NCBI GenBank assembly: GCA_958009055.1
Contig: OY253664.1
Location: 248,001-312,000 of the forward strand
DNA length: 64,000 nucleotides
Source of the DNA: Choricystis sp. odSpoLacu1
Taxonomy: Eukaryota > Chlorophyta > Trebouxiophyceae
Direction of reading: 5' to 3'
In this document: piece by piece, positions 10,896 through 21,400 of the stretch
Layout: each line of letters starts with the position of its first letter
Numbering within the stretch: position 1 is the first letter of the stretch
Made by a program: the position numbers and the translations under genes
Notes under the pieces: model-generated
What the model was told of the DNA's origin: nothing
Database searches by the model: none
Seen by the model: only the letters and a program-made list of their open reading frames with translations

Positions 10896-11186
10896 AAAAA
10901 AGGTTCACCCTCCTGTTTTTTTCGTGTTTGATCGTCCTCCCGCCGTCCGACCCGTTGAGCAGGTTGTCCCGAGCGCCTATTGCGTCGGTTTCCTGTCGCC
11001 CCCCGCGGTTGCCCCCCTTTTTTTTATTTTCCCAACGTCATTCGGCGCAATTGTCTCCCTCCTCCGTGTTGCCCCCCCCGTCGTTTTTCAAACCCATCAC
11101 GCTTTCTGTTTCGGTTTTGACACGGTTTGGTCCAGCCACGCGCGCGCGCGCTGTAAAAAAATTCAACACTGCTTTTTCTTTTCAAC

Positions 11187-13684
11187 TCACACCCCCGCCG
11201 GCAGCCTCCCCGCATCCCACTCCCGCCTCGGCGACCTCCCCACCGCCGCCCCCGTGGGTTCCAAAAAAGCGACCGTCACGCTGGCAGCCAGGGACGGGGG
11301 GGCGGGCCCCTCGGCGCTGCCGCCGGGGAGGGCCGCCGCGTCGGCGCGCGCGGCGGCCACCTCTGCCGCCGCGTCCCCCGCCACCCCGCCCCCCCCTCTC
11401 CGCCGCGGCCGCCGCCGCCCGCAGCAGGGATGCGGCAGTGGCGGGGCGCCCTGTGGCGGCCACGCGGGCGGCGACGGACCGCAGGATGGCGACCCAGCGG
11501 CCGCGCGCGGTCGCGGCGGCGACCGCGGACGCCGCCGCCGCCGCCGCCGCCCCTCCCGCCGCCTGCCGCCCCGCTTCCCGCTCCTGCAGGGACGCCAGTT
11601 TGTCCAGGTAGGGCAGCAAGGCTGGATGGTCTTGTCCCGCCCACGCGCTGACGGCAGCAACGGCGTCGCCAAGCATGGACGCCGCGCGCGCACGCTCGCC
11701 GGGCGAGGGCGAGAGCGCGAGCGTCGCGGCCACGCTGGCCAGCGCGGCCGCCCGCTCCGGCACCGGTGTGGAGGCCGTCCTCTCTGCGGCCGCCGCGGCA
11801 GCCATCTCTTCTCGGGACGGGAAGCGGGCCGCCGCGGCGGCGGCGTCGGCCGCGGCGCGCGCGTCGGCGGCCGCGCGCGCGCGCGCGCGGCCGCCGACGC
11901 GCGGCTCTCGTTGGCGGCCGCCTCTGCTGCGTACGCGGCCACGGCTGCGGCTGTGACGCGGTCCCCGTTCGTCGCGGCTGCCAACGCGTCGGCCGCGGGG
12001 GCCAGGGCGTCGGGCAGGGCGGCGGAGGCGGCACCCGCGAGCAGGGCGCGAGTCAGCGCGCCGGCTGGACCGACAAGCGTGGGGGGCGGCGCCCTGCCGC
12101 CCCCCGCCTCCGCCGCCGCCGCGTCCGCCAGGGCGGCCGCGACCAAGGCGCCATCCAGGCCCAGGCCCCTCAAGTCGGGGGTGGAGGAGGCGTCCGGGGC
12201 GAGGGATGCTTCCACATCGGTGCGCAGCGTGGCGAGGAGGGACACGCCGGCAGACGTGTCCCCCTCCCCAGCCGCCGCCAAGGCTGCCTGCAGTGTCGGC
12301 CCCAGCCGCCTGGCATCGTCGGCGCCCAGCACCACCACCTCGGTGCGGGCTTCGAAGCCAGAGTCTGCGGGGGCGGGGGAAGAGCGCGCGAGGGAGAGTG
12401 AGAGCGTCGTTTCAGCCGCGGCCGCCGCGGCCGCCGCGGCTCGCGTCCCAGCCATGCGCAGCCAGTGCCGCACCTCCAGCGGGGTGGCCACGGCGGCGGG
12501 ACCCGTGCCGCCCAGCGCTTGAGCCCGGATCGCGCCATCGAACAACGTGACCGCGGCGACAGCGGTGGTGGCGGCCGCCCGGGGAGCGCGCGCGTTCGCG
12601 TCGCCGCCGTTGGCCGCCATGACGCGCGCCACCGGCACGTCCCCACCGACGGCAGTGCCTGCTGTGATGGTCACAGCCACGTCGGCCAGGATGGGGGGTC
12701 CTCCCCGGGGCGCCGGCACGCGGTCGGTCGGGCCCCGCGCGCACGGCCGCCACCCGCCCCTCCACCCTCACCGCAAACACGCGCCCCGCCGCCCGCCTCG
12801 CCTCGCGATCGGCGGTCGCCGCAGCCACGACGGCGGCAGCGGCGGCGGCACGCTCCGCGACGGCGCGTTCGACGGCAGCGCGTTCGGCTGCAGCTCTCTC
12901 CGCCGCGGCGCGCGCGGCTGCTTCTGCCGCCTCTCTCTCCGCCGCGGCCGCCGCCGCGCGCTCGGCCGCCAGTTCGGCCGCCCGCCTCTGCGTCTCCTCC
13001 TCGGCTTCCCTCTCCTCCTCCTCAAACGCGGCCCGCCGGGCAGCCTCCTGCTCGCGCAGGCGGGCTTGTTCAGCCGCGGCCGCGGCCGCAGGCGCAGCCG
13101 CGCGCGCCTGCTGCGCCGCCTCCGCCTCCCGCGCCCTCGCCCGGGCGGCCGCCAGTCGTGTCTCTGCTTCGGCTGCACGGGCAGCAGCCGTGGCGCGGGA
13201 CGCGGCGGCGGCGTCCGCGTCGGCCGCGGCCTCGGCACCCCACGCCGCGACGAGTGAGTCTCGCACGGCCGCTGGATCAGCGTCCACGTCCACCACTGCG
13301 TCCCGTCCCACGCGCACCGCGGTCAGGGCGGCGGCGGCGAGCAGGGTGCCTGTGGTGAGGTCGAGGGATGAAGCGGCGTGTGTGTGTGTGTGCCGCGGCG
13401 GCAGAGGGTTGATCGATAAAGAGACGTTGCGCAAATACGCCTCCTCTGGCCGGCGCACAGGGGCTGGAGGCAGCGGCACAGCGACCGCTTGTTCGACGAC
13501 GTAGCCGGGTGGGGCGGGGGGTGGGGGTGGGGGGGGTGGGCGGGGGGCGGGCTGGGTGCGGGCGACGCCGACGCGCGCTGCCAGAGAAACCGCATCGGGG
13601 AGCAGATGCACACGCGTCCCAAGGGACGACCAGGGCTTCAGCCGCCGCCCTGGACCAGCCGAGAGCCCGGTGTTTTGCGGCTGC
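11187..13684 (-). CDS. Ala-rich coiled-coil protein with TPR-like C-terminus, frame broken
   Basis: Family not recognised. The reading enters at about 13684, just after an acceptor-like TTCCAATTGCAG, so the first exon and start codon are unresolved. A short ATG frame (MPASKQRKE) lies upstream at about 13745. The N-terminus has RLKPWSSLGTRVHLLPDA and a Pro run. Residues about 130-340 are a long Ala/Glu/Arg coiled coil (REQEAARRAAFEEEEREAEE). Then comes a globular stretch (ADVAVTITAGTAVGGDVPVA). The C-terminus has HPALLPYLDKLASLQEREAG and GRWVAILRSVAARVAATGRP, resembling TPR helices. Frame changes are needed near 12720-12770, in the (GC)n at about 11870-11890, and near 11390-11400. The stop is TGA at 11187-11189. 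Confidence 0.5.
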
Positions 13685-13794
13685 AATTGGAAAAGGAGAG
13701 AGCGAAATGAGGTCGTTCACTCTTTTCGCTGTTTGCTTGCCGGCATTCGGGCGCCCCGCTCTCGTCTGGCCACACACACAGCACCCCACACACC

Positions 13795-14852
13795 ATGGAC
13801 TCCCGCATCCGCGCCCTGGAAGCCCGCCGCGCCACCGACGCCGCCGCCGTCGCCGCGGCGCGCGCTGCCTCCGACGCTCGCGTCGCCACCGCCGGCCTGC
13901 GCGAGTTCGCGGGCGGCGTGGACGCAGCGGAAGCCACACTCAAAGCGACGACGGTGGGGCTGGTGACGCGGGAAGATTTTTTGGCGCGGCGCGACGCGGC
14001 GGAGGCGGCAGCGGCAGCCGACGCGGCGAGCGCCGGCGCCAAGCGGCCCGCGCCTGCCGACGACGACGGCGGCCGCGCCGCTAAGCGCAGCGCAGCCACC
14101 GCCAAGCTGTCGTTTGCGGTGGATGAGGAAGAGGAGGAGGATGGTGGCGCCGCCCCCCTGGCGCCCCTCGCGCTCCGAGGCTCCCTCAAAGACCCGACCG
14201 CGCGCACTGACTTCCTGCCGGACGCCGACCGAGACGCGCGGGAGGCGGAGCTGAGGGCGGCGTTGAGGGCGGAGTATGAGGCGAACCAGGAGGTGAAAGG
14301 AGAGAGAGAAAGGAGGGAGGGGAGGGTGCTGCTGCCGGCACACACACCAAACACACTCACCACCCACCACCCCACACTCCCACTCACACACAGCGCCTCA
14401 AAGCCGCCCCCCTGACCATCACCTTCTCCTACTGGGACGGCGCCGGCCACCGCCGCTCCCTGACGCTGCCGCGGGGGTCCACAGTAGGCGAGTTTCTGTC
14501 TGCTGCGCGCGCCTCCCTGGCCCCTTCCTTTCGCGAGCTGCGCGCGTGCTCTGCGTCCGACCTGCTGTACATCAAGGAGGACGTCATCCTGCCGCACGAT
14601 GCCACGTTCCACCATCTCATCACCACAAAAGCGCGCGGTAAGTCGGGGCCGTTGTTCCACTTTGATGTGCACGAGGATGTGCGGGTGGTGGCGGACGCGA
14701 CGAAAGAAAAGGATGAGTCGCACGCGGGCAAAGTGGTAGCGCGCAGTTGGTACCAGAAAAACAAGGAGTTGTTTCCCGCGTGCAGGTGGGTTGAATGGGA
14801 CCCTGACAGCGCCTATGGAGGGTACACGGTCAAGGACGGGGGGCGCAAGTAG
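13795..14852 (+). CDS. XAP5: XAP5/FAM50 family protein (plant XCT)
   Basis: A nuclear protein linked in other organisms to splicing and, in plants, to circadian timing and small-RNA production. Two exons, 13795-14292 and 14394-14852, give 318 aa with no frame break. The N-terminal third is Ala-rich with coiled-coil character. An acidic stretch (FAVDEEEEED) precedes SLKDPTARTDFLPDADRDAR. The conserved C-terminal domain contains ITFSYWDGAGHRRSLTLPRG, then ELRACSASDLLYIKEDVILP, then KARGKSGPLFHFDVHEDVR and KDESHAGKVVARSWYQKNKE. This is a full match to the family. It lies 73 bp upstream of the ATP synthase delta gene on the same strand. Confidence 0.96.
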
Positions 14853-14924
14853 AGAGGGAGAGAGTGTGTAGAGGCGCCAGAGACAAAGCAGACTCGCGAA
14901 CTTTTTCTCCCGCTTTCACTCGCC

Positions 14925-15953
14925 ATGCTGCGCCACCTCGCGTCCTCTGCCCGCCGCGCCGGCCCGCGCGCAGTGCGCGCCTTTGCAGACGACGCCGCCG
15001 GGGCAGGCCCCGACGCGGGCGCCGAGTCGCGGCACGTGTTCCTCGAGAAAATCAAGCCCCTCCTCTCTTCCACGTCGGCGCCGCCCTCCTTCCCCACCGA
15101 CTTCGCGCCCAAACCGAAGGGAGGCGAGGAAGGCGAAGCGTCCGCGGGCGGGGTGCCCGACAAGCTGTCGTTTTCGTGCTACCTGCCGCACGGGCAACCG
15201 ATGGACCGGGAGCCGGTGCGTGTGTTGTGTGTGTGGGGGGGCTGTGGACGCATGGCTGCGGCGCCCTCCGCGCCTCGAGCTGTGTGCATGGCACGCGCAG
15301 CCTGAGACAGGGAGAGAGGCGCCCCGCGGCCCGTGTGTGGGCGCGGGGCGCGAGGATTGCACGCGGACCGCGCGCCGCCCCAAAAAGCACGCGCTCGCGC
15401 GGCGGCCCTTGTCTGTGGCTCGCACCACGCCGCTCCTCCCTCGCTGCCGCCCCCCTTTGAGAGCAGTCAACCGTGCCAACCTGTCTGCGGGTCGGCCAGG
15501 GGACGAGGAGGGGCCGGGAGAGCGCCACTCACACACGCTGCCCCCATGCACGACAACACTCAACCCTCACCTCCCCTTTCCCTCTCACCCCAGGTCGACC
15601 TCGTCCTCCTCCCCGCCCTCACCGGCGATTTTGGCGTCATGCCGGGCCACGTCCCCACCGTGGCCCAGCTGCGCCCTGGTGTCATGTCCGTCCACACAGA
15701 ACTGGACAAAGACGTCAAAAAGTTCTTCGTGTCGGCCGGCTTTGCCTTTGTCCACGCCGACTCGTCCGCCGAAGTGTGTGCTGTCGAAGCCGTCCCCCTG
15801 GAGGACCTGGACCCGGACGCCGTGCGGGCGGGGTTGGCGGACGCCACTGCCAAGCTGGCGGCTGTCCAAGCCAAAGGGGATGACCTTGAGGCCGCCGCCG
15901 CGCAGGTGGGTGTCGAAGTCTACTCCGCCATGGCGGCGGCGGTGGGGCAGTGA
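14925..15953 (+). CDS. ATP5F1D: mitochondrial ATP synthase subunit delta (bacterial epsilon type)
   Basis: Part of the central stalk of the mitochondrial F1 motor. Exons 14925-15215 and 15594-15953 give 216 aa. The leader MLRHLASSARRAGPRAVRAF is a typical mitochondrial presequence. The beta-sandwich domain is split by the intron: LSFSCYLPHGQPMDREP before it, then LVLLPALTGDFGVMPGHVPT and LRPGVMSVH after it. The C-terminal helical hairpin contains AVPLEDLDPDAVRAGLADA. The 378-nt intron is longer than most here. The sequence is intact. It is convergent with the SfsA gene about 105 bp away. Confidence 0.93.
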
Positions 15954-16057
15954 ATGATGAGAGAGAGCGGTGGTGGTTTTGAGAACTAGAGGGGGGGGGC
16001 TTTCTTTTCTTTTGTTCGTGTGAACGTTTTTTTCATTTTCAGAAAAAAAAAAACTTG

Positions 16058-17046
16058 CTACTTTTTATTGCGCGCCTTTTTAGCCGCCGCCGCCGCCGCC
16101 GCCGCCTCCACCACCGCCGCCGGCGGCAGCAGCACGGGGGCGGGGCCGTGGTAGTCGAAGAGCAAGCGCTGGGTGCTTTCTTCATAGCGCACCCCCCCAG
16201 CCAACCCTATCAGCCTGACTCCCGCGTCCGCTGCGTCCGCCAGGGCGGCTGCATAGGCGGGGTCGCGCACGGCGCAGGGGGCGAGGGAAGGGCAGTCGCC
16301 CCGCTGGATGAGGAACAGCGCGGCCGCGCGGCGCCCCGCGCGCGCGATGGAGGCCAGGTCGTGCGCGTGCTGCGCCGCACGAGCCGACACCGTGTCTGGA
16401 AACAGTCCCAAGCGTGGTCCAGGTGGTGCCGGCGTCGGCGCCGGCGTGTGTGCGGTGGAGGAGTCCAGCGGCCCTCCAGCCAGGGTGCACGACTTCACCT
16501 CCACCACCGCGTCACACTCGCCACCCTCCCCATCCACACACCGAAACACAAAGTCGGGGCGGGAGGTGGAGCCACGCCCATACGCTCCCGCGACTTCGCG
16601 GCGGGGGGGGGCCGGGGGCGAGGCGCCAGGGGGCGAGGGCGGAGGCGAGAGCACCAGACTCTGCGAGCGCTGCGACGACTCGGTTGGCGGCGGCGGAGTG
16701 GATGCCGACCAACGGCTCGCCCGCACTCGGCCGAATGGCTTCCAGGGTGTGGGCGTACTTGCGCGTGGTGGAGGGGGGGGCGCGCGAGACGAAGGCAGCG
16801 ACGCCCCCGCCTCCGTGCGGGGTGGTGCCACCCAGGAGGCCGGCCATGGGCCCCGTGTTGGGGCAGTGCACGGTGGTGACAGCGGGCGCTGCGTTGCCGC
16901 TGCCCGTGGTGTCGCTGCTGCTGCCGCCGTCCAGCAGGACGTCTGCCAGAAAGCGTTTGTAGCGGGTCACGAGGAGGGCGGGCGACACGCGCTCCGCCAG
17001 GGTGACGGTGGCGACGGCGCGGGGGGGGGGGGCGGCGGGCCGCCAT
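16058..17046 (-). CDS. sfsA: SfsA family protein (sugar fermentation stimulation homologue)
   Basis: Bacterial-type SfsA proteins bind nucleic acid and resemble restriction-endonuclease-like folds; the role in algae is unknown. The start is taken as the ATG at 17046. The N-terminal part has LVTRYKRFLADVLLDGG, then TTVHCPNTGPMAGLLGG, then STTRKYAHTLEAIRP and LVGIHSAAANRVVAALAESG. The C-terminal part has TSRPDFVFR, DAVVEVKSCTL, LFPDTVSARAAQHAHDLASI and ALFLIQRGDCPSLAP. All are family landmarks. The frame must change in the 12-base C run (G12 on the plus strand at 17021-17032) and near 16600. No introns and no targeting peptide are evident. It ends in a Lys-rich KKARNKK. Confidence 0.88.
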
Positions 17047-17433
17047 GTGTTGCCCCTCACACACGCACACACGCTCTGCTGTCGGCGGGGCAGGTGCTGG
17101 GGCGGGGGGCGCGGGAGGCGATGAGGAGGAAAAAGGGGGGACTGATTGGCCGAGTGTGAAGAAGAGGGGCTGCCTTGTATGTGCCCCAGATGAAGAAGAG
17201 GGGCTGCCTTGTATGTGCCCCAGAGAGAGAACACAACCGTTCCCACCCCATGGAAAAAGAAACGTCAGCGCAGGAAAGAAAATGGCAAAGTAACACAAGG
17301 AGAGGGGGCAGAAGAGAAGGAAAGGGCGGGCGTGTCCAGCGCGGCGAAAGAAAAAGGCTCGTTTCACCCCACGCCGCCCGCACCACCCAACCTCGCTTCC
17401 ACATCCTTCCTCCCTCACAGTCGCCTCCCCAAA
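17047..17433. other. SfsA upstream region, no gene; holds a 30-bp direct repeat
   Basis: Spacer between the SfsA start and the RPL29 stop, both on the minus strand. It contains two identical 30-bp copies (17161-17190 and 17195-17224, period 34) around GCTGCCTTGTATGTGCCCC. No coding signal is seen. It must hold the RPL29 3' end and the SfsA promoter. Confidence 0.6.
17161..17224. repeat. 30-bp direct repeat, two copies, period 34
   Basis: Exact duplication read directly from the sequence. Both copies begin GAAGAGGGGC and end GTGCCCCAGA. Confidence 0.9.
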
Positions 17434-17604
17434 TCAAGCCTTCACGGCTGCCTTGTTGTGGCGCACCGCGTACCTCTGGTTGCGCAGGAACTTGGGGTCC
17501 ATGCCCTTGCGCGACGCGTGCTTGTGCGCCTTCGGCTTCTTGATGCCGTTGCGGTGGGCCTTGTACGTCTGGTTGTGGGCGGTGTGGTTCTTGGACTTGG
17601 CCAT
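17434..17604 (-). CDS. RPL29: 60S ribosomal protein L29 (eL29)
   Basis: A very basic 56-aa protein of the large cytosolic subunit. The single exon from the ATG at 17604 reads [20 protein letters not shown] and then [19 protein letters not shown], the conserved eL29 core. It is near the usual length for species without the animal C-terminal extension and has no frame break. Confidence 0.97.
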   Translation of the reverse strand: MAKSKNHTAHNQTYKAHRNGIKKPKAHKHASRKGMDPKFLRNQRYAVRHNKAAVKA

Positions 17605-18416
17605 GGTGTGTGGTGTTGAAGGGGGCGGGGGGAAGCTCTGTGTGTGTGTGTGTGTGTGTGTGTGGAGTTGTGTGTGAGCGTGCGAACGCGGAAACGGACG
17701 ACGGCTGCGCGGCGTGCGTGCTCTCTCCCTCCCTCCTCTCGCCCTGCGGCGTCCAATCGCAGCCCCACAGAGCACTCCCTCCTGCCTGCGTCCGCGTGCG
17801 GCGGCCGCGAGGGGCGGGAGCCGCCCGGAAGAGGCGGGAGGGGCGGCCAGGCCGCCGAAGGGAGGAGGCTCGCGCTCCCGGGCTCCCCCCTCCCTCGCGG
17901 CAACACGTTGCCGCCGCACGCGCCGTGCTGCAGAGGGCGGGGATGACCTCTGCAGACACGCGAACGGAGGACAGGGGAGGAGGCCGCGTTATTGGGGGCA
18001 GGGTGGACGGCGCCGCGTCGGCGATCGCGGGGGGCGGCGACGCAAAACGCGCGCCGCCCCGCGCGCCCCACAGTCACCGAGCGCGTCTTCCGCCGCGGCG
18101 CAGACGCGCGCGGACGCAGTGCGGTGTGTCTGGGCGCGGGGTGTGGGCAGGCGGCGCGAACGCAGCGCGGGCGGGGTGCGTACCTTTTTTTGTTTTGGGG
18201 GTGTGAGGAGGCTTGTCGACTCGTCGACCCCCCCACTGCCAACGAAAGGACCCTGTCTCTCTCCTCCTCCCTCTCTTCTTCAACCGAACGCGGGGTTTCA
18301 CAGAAAGTGTTGCTCCCCAGAGTGTTTCACGTAAATACCACATAGAATAAAAAGAAAAAAAGGATTGGTCGCGTTTTTTTTAGTGTGTTCTCTTCTTTCT
18401 CTCCACCCCCTTCCTT
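17605..18416. other. 0.8-kb intergenic between RPL29 and the GT2-GH9 gene
   Basis: RPL29 upstream region and the 3' flank of the GT2-GH9 gene, both on the minus strand. It contains a (GT)n run at 17637-17663 and an A-rich stretch at 18342-18361. No supported coding sequence or RNA gene. The many open frames lack splice structure and family resemblance. Confidence 0.55.
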
Positions 18417-21400
18417 TCACCCTCCCCGCGGCCTTTTCTCCACGAAAAGCTTGTTGGCCAACCCGCCCGCCTGCATGCATGCCCCCCACGGCGTGGCAGC
18501 AGACGCCGCCCCCGCCAGCGCCGCGGTGAACCCCGCGTTGTACTCGATGCCAACCTCTGATTTCGCGTAGTTCATCCTGTCGTCGGGGAACGTGTCATTA
18601 AAATGAGGCCCACCCACGAGCGCACCATGCAGGACGTGGGGGTTGGGGTCGGGGGAGTGGAGCTGCAGGTAGTTGCAGGTGGCGGGTGGGGGAGGGCACG
18701 ACGCGGCGCGCTGGTGGGGTTGTTGCGGGAACGAGGCCCCCACGCCCACGACAAACGACTGGCGGTTGGGGTTGTCCCCCAGCATGTAGCGCAGCTGGGA
18801 CGTGGCCCAGCACTCGTAGGGGGCGCCCGCGTCGCGGCCCACGTGCTTGGCGTAGATGAAGGCGAGCAGGGCGCTGGAGGGTGGTGTGGTTTGTGTGAGG
18901 TGTTTTTTCTGCCCTCCCTCCTCACCCCACCACCCCACACACAACTCCCCACTCTTACCTGTTGGCCGAGTTGCGCAGCGTGCCCCAGTCATCCGCGTAC
19001 GCCAGCCCGCCCTTGGTCACGTTGACCGCGCTCCCGCGGCGCCACCCGTCCAGGAAGGCGCGCGTGCCGGCCACCAGCTTGGCATCACCAGTCACCCGCG
19101 CCAGCAGCAGCTGCGCGTTCCACGCCATGTTGTTCCAGTTGGACACGTAGTAGTACCAGCGCTCGGTCTCATGCTTCCAGGCGGCGGCCAGCCAGCCCGC
19201 GGCTTCGTCCGCGTAGGAGCGTTCCCCCGCCGCCAGCGCGATCCAGGACGCCGCCCACGCGAGGTCGTCCCGGTAGGCGGTGGACGTGTAGACGAGGCCC
19301 ATGGCGGGGACGGAGTCGGAGAAGCGGCCTTGGCGAGTCTGTGATGGGAGGTGGGGTGGGAAGGGTGAGTGTGGGCGCGGCCGCAAAGGACCCTCCTTAA
19401 CCCGCCCTCTCCCCACCCTCCCACCCACACCTTGGCAAACTTGTACAGCTTCTTGGCGTGCACGATGCACGTCCTCGCAAAGTTGGGGTCCCGCGTCTCA
19501 AACACTTTGGACGCGGCCGCCAGCGCGGCCGCGCCTTGGGCCGCCAGGTCGCTCCCCGGGTGTGTCGCGTTGATGACCAGGTAGGGGCGGGCCATGCCCA
19601 TGCCGTCCATGTCCTCGGGGCGGCCCCAGTAGTCGTGGTCGATCTTGAAGTCGCCGACCTGTGGGGTGGTGGTGGTGGTGGGGGGGGAGTGTGTGAGTGA
19701 TGGTGGTGTTGCTCCTCTCTCTCTCCTCCTCCACACCCCTCCCCACCCTCCAATCTTCTCTCACCTGCCCCACAAACTCTTCATCCTTGGTGTGGCATTT
19801 CAGCAGGTACTCGGCCGCGTGTCGAATGTGCCCCGCCGCGATGTCGGTCTGCCCCGCCGCGTCGTGGGCAGCGGGGAACTCCAGCAGGCCCCACGCCAGC
19901 AACGACGCAGACACGCCGATGCTCATGGAGGCTTTGATGTGGTCGCCCGCATCGTAGAACCCGCCCACCAGGTCGGCGCCGCGGGGGCCGGCGTCGTGCA
20001 TGGCCGAGTCGCCGCGCCACGGGACGCGGTTGCCCGGCCCCAGGGGGCCCGACTTTTGGGCGTCGTAAAACAGGTAGGCTTTCCCCAGGACGGCGCCATA
20101 GTCGAAGACGGGGGGCGCCAGCACGATGGCGGCGGTGAGGGCGGCGAGCGCAGCGGTCGCGCCGAGTGTGAGTGCAGCCGCGGTCGCGGCGCGCAGGCGG
20201 GCGCCGCGCGCGCCCAGGGTGTAAGCCAGCAGCAGGGCGGGGGGGCAGGCGGCGGCAATGCCCCATAGGGCGGCCACAGAGGCGAGGGGGGGGGGCGGCG
20301 CCGGCCGCGAGGAGGGCGCCAAAGTAGCACGCCGCGGCCGCGGCCGCGCCGCCCACGCCGACGGGGGCCCACACGTCGCGCAGGGCGCCCAGGCGCAGCG
20401 ACTCAAATGTGAGGGCGCCAAACTCGGCGCCACCCTCGGCGTCGGCGTCGGCGGTGGGGGCGGCGTCGACGTCCCACGCGGGGCGCACGCCCGGGCGCGT
20501 AGCCAGGGAGGCCAGCAGCTCTGGCATGGTGATGACGCGCTCCAGGGCGCCCGTGGACACACCCGTGCCACTGTAGCCGCCATCATCGTCAAACGCGGGG
20601 GCGGGGGCCGCGCGGCGGCGCACGGCGGAGCGAGGGGGGGGAGCGCGCGGCCGCGGCGGCCGCCTCGCCACCCCCCACCACGCGCGGCGACCCGGGCGCC
20701 CCGCGCGGGGTGCCGCCGCACCCGACGGCCGCCCCCGTCTTGAGCGTGGTCTTGAAGCGGGCGGGAGGCTTGAGCCCCAGGGCACGCAGGGCCGAGTTGA
20801 AGGTCGCTTTCGCGTAGCTCCACCACAGCAGCCGCCCCGACACCCCATTGAACAGCAGGGCGCGCAGCAGGCGGGGGCCGCAGGGGATGCAGAAGGCGAC
20901 CGCGTGCAGCAGGGCGACATGGGGGATGAGGGCGCGGGCCAGGGCGGGGGTCAGCGCAGCGGGGGCCACGCTCCACTTGGCCACGATGGCGGGCGCCAGC
21001 GCCAGCAGGGGGGCGGCGGCCGCGGTGGCGGCAAAGCTGATGAAGCCGGAGGCGTAGATGAGGCGGCAGGCGAGGGGCAGGCCGGGGCGAAGAAGAGGGT
21101 TGTCGGACCGCGAGAAGAACGCGGCGGCGTGGCCTTTCGCCCAGCGCGAGCGCTGGCGGAAGATGGCGCCCTGCTCGGGGGCTTCCCCGACGGCCAGGTA
21201 GCGGGGCACGTAGCGCATCTCGTAGCCGGCAGCCTGCGGGGAGGAAAGAGGCGTGAGTGAGTGTGGGAGCGTGAGAGGAACAACCGCACGCTTCCCCCTC
21301 TCCTCCTACTCCCTCTTCCATCCACACACACGCACCTTCAAATTCATGCCCAGCACGTGGTCCTCCGTCACACTGCGCTCGGGGAAACCGCCCACCGCCG

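Noticed and set aside
12465..13358. Plus-strand frames opposite the coiled-coil gene
   Set aside because: Pro/Arg-rich translations with no motif. The minus strand has the coiled-coil periodicity.
17021..17032. Pseudogene call for SfsA and similar frame-broken genes
   Set aside because: Breaks sit only in homopolymers while the rest of the coding sequence is conserved, which favours length miscalls over decay.
17637..17663. (GT)n runs considered as telomeric or transposon ends
   Set aside because: Simple dinucleotide repeats recur in many spacers and introns here without flanking inverted repeats or target duplications.
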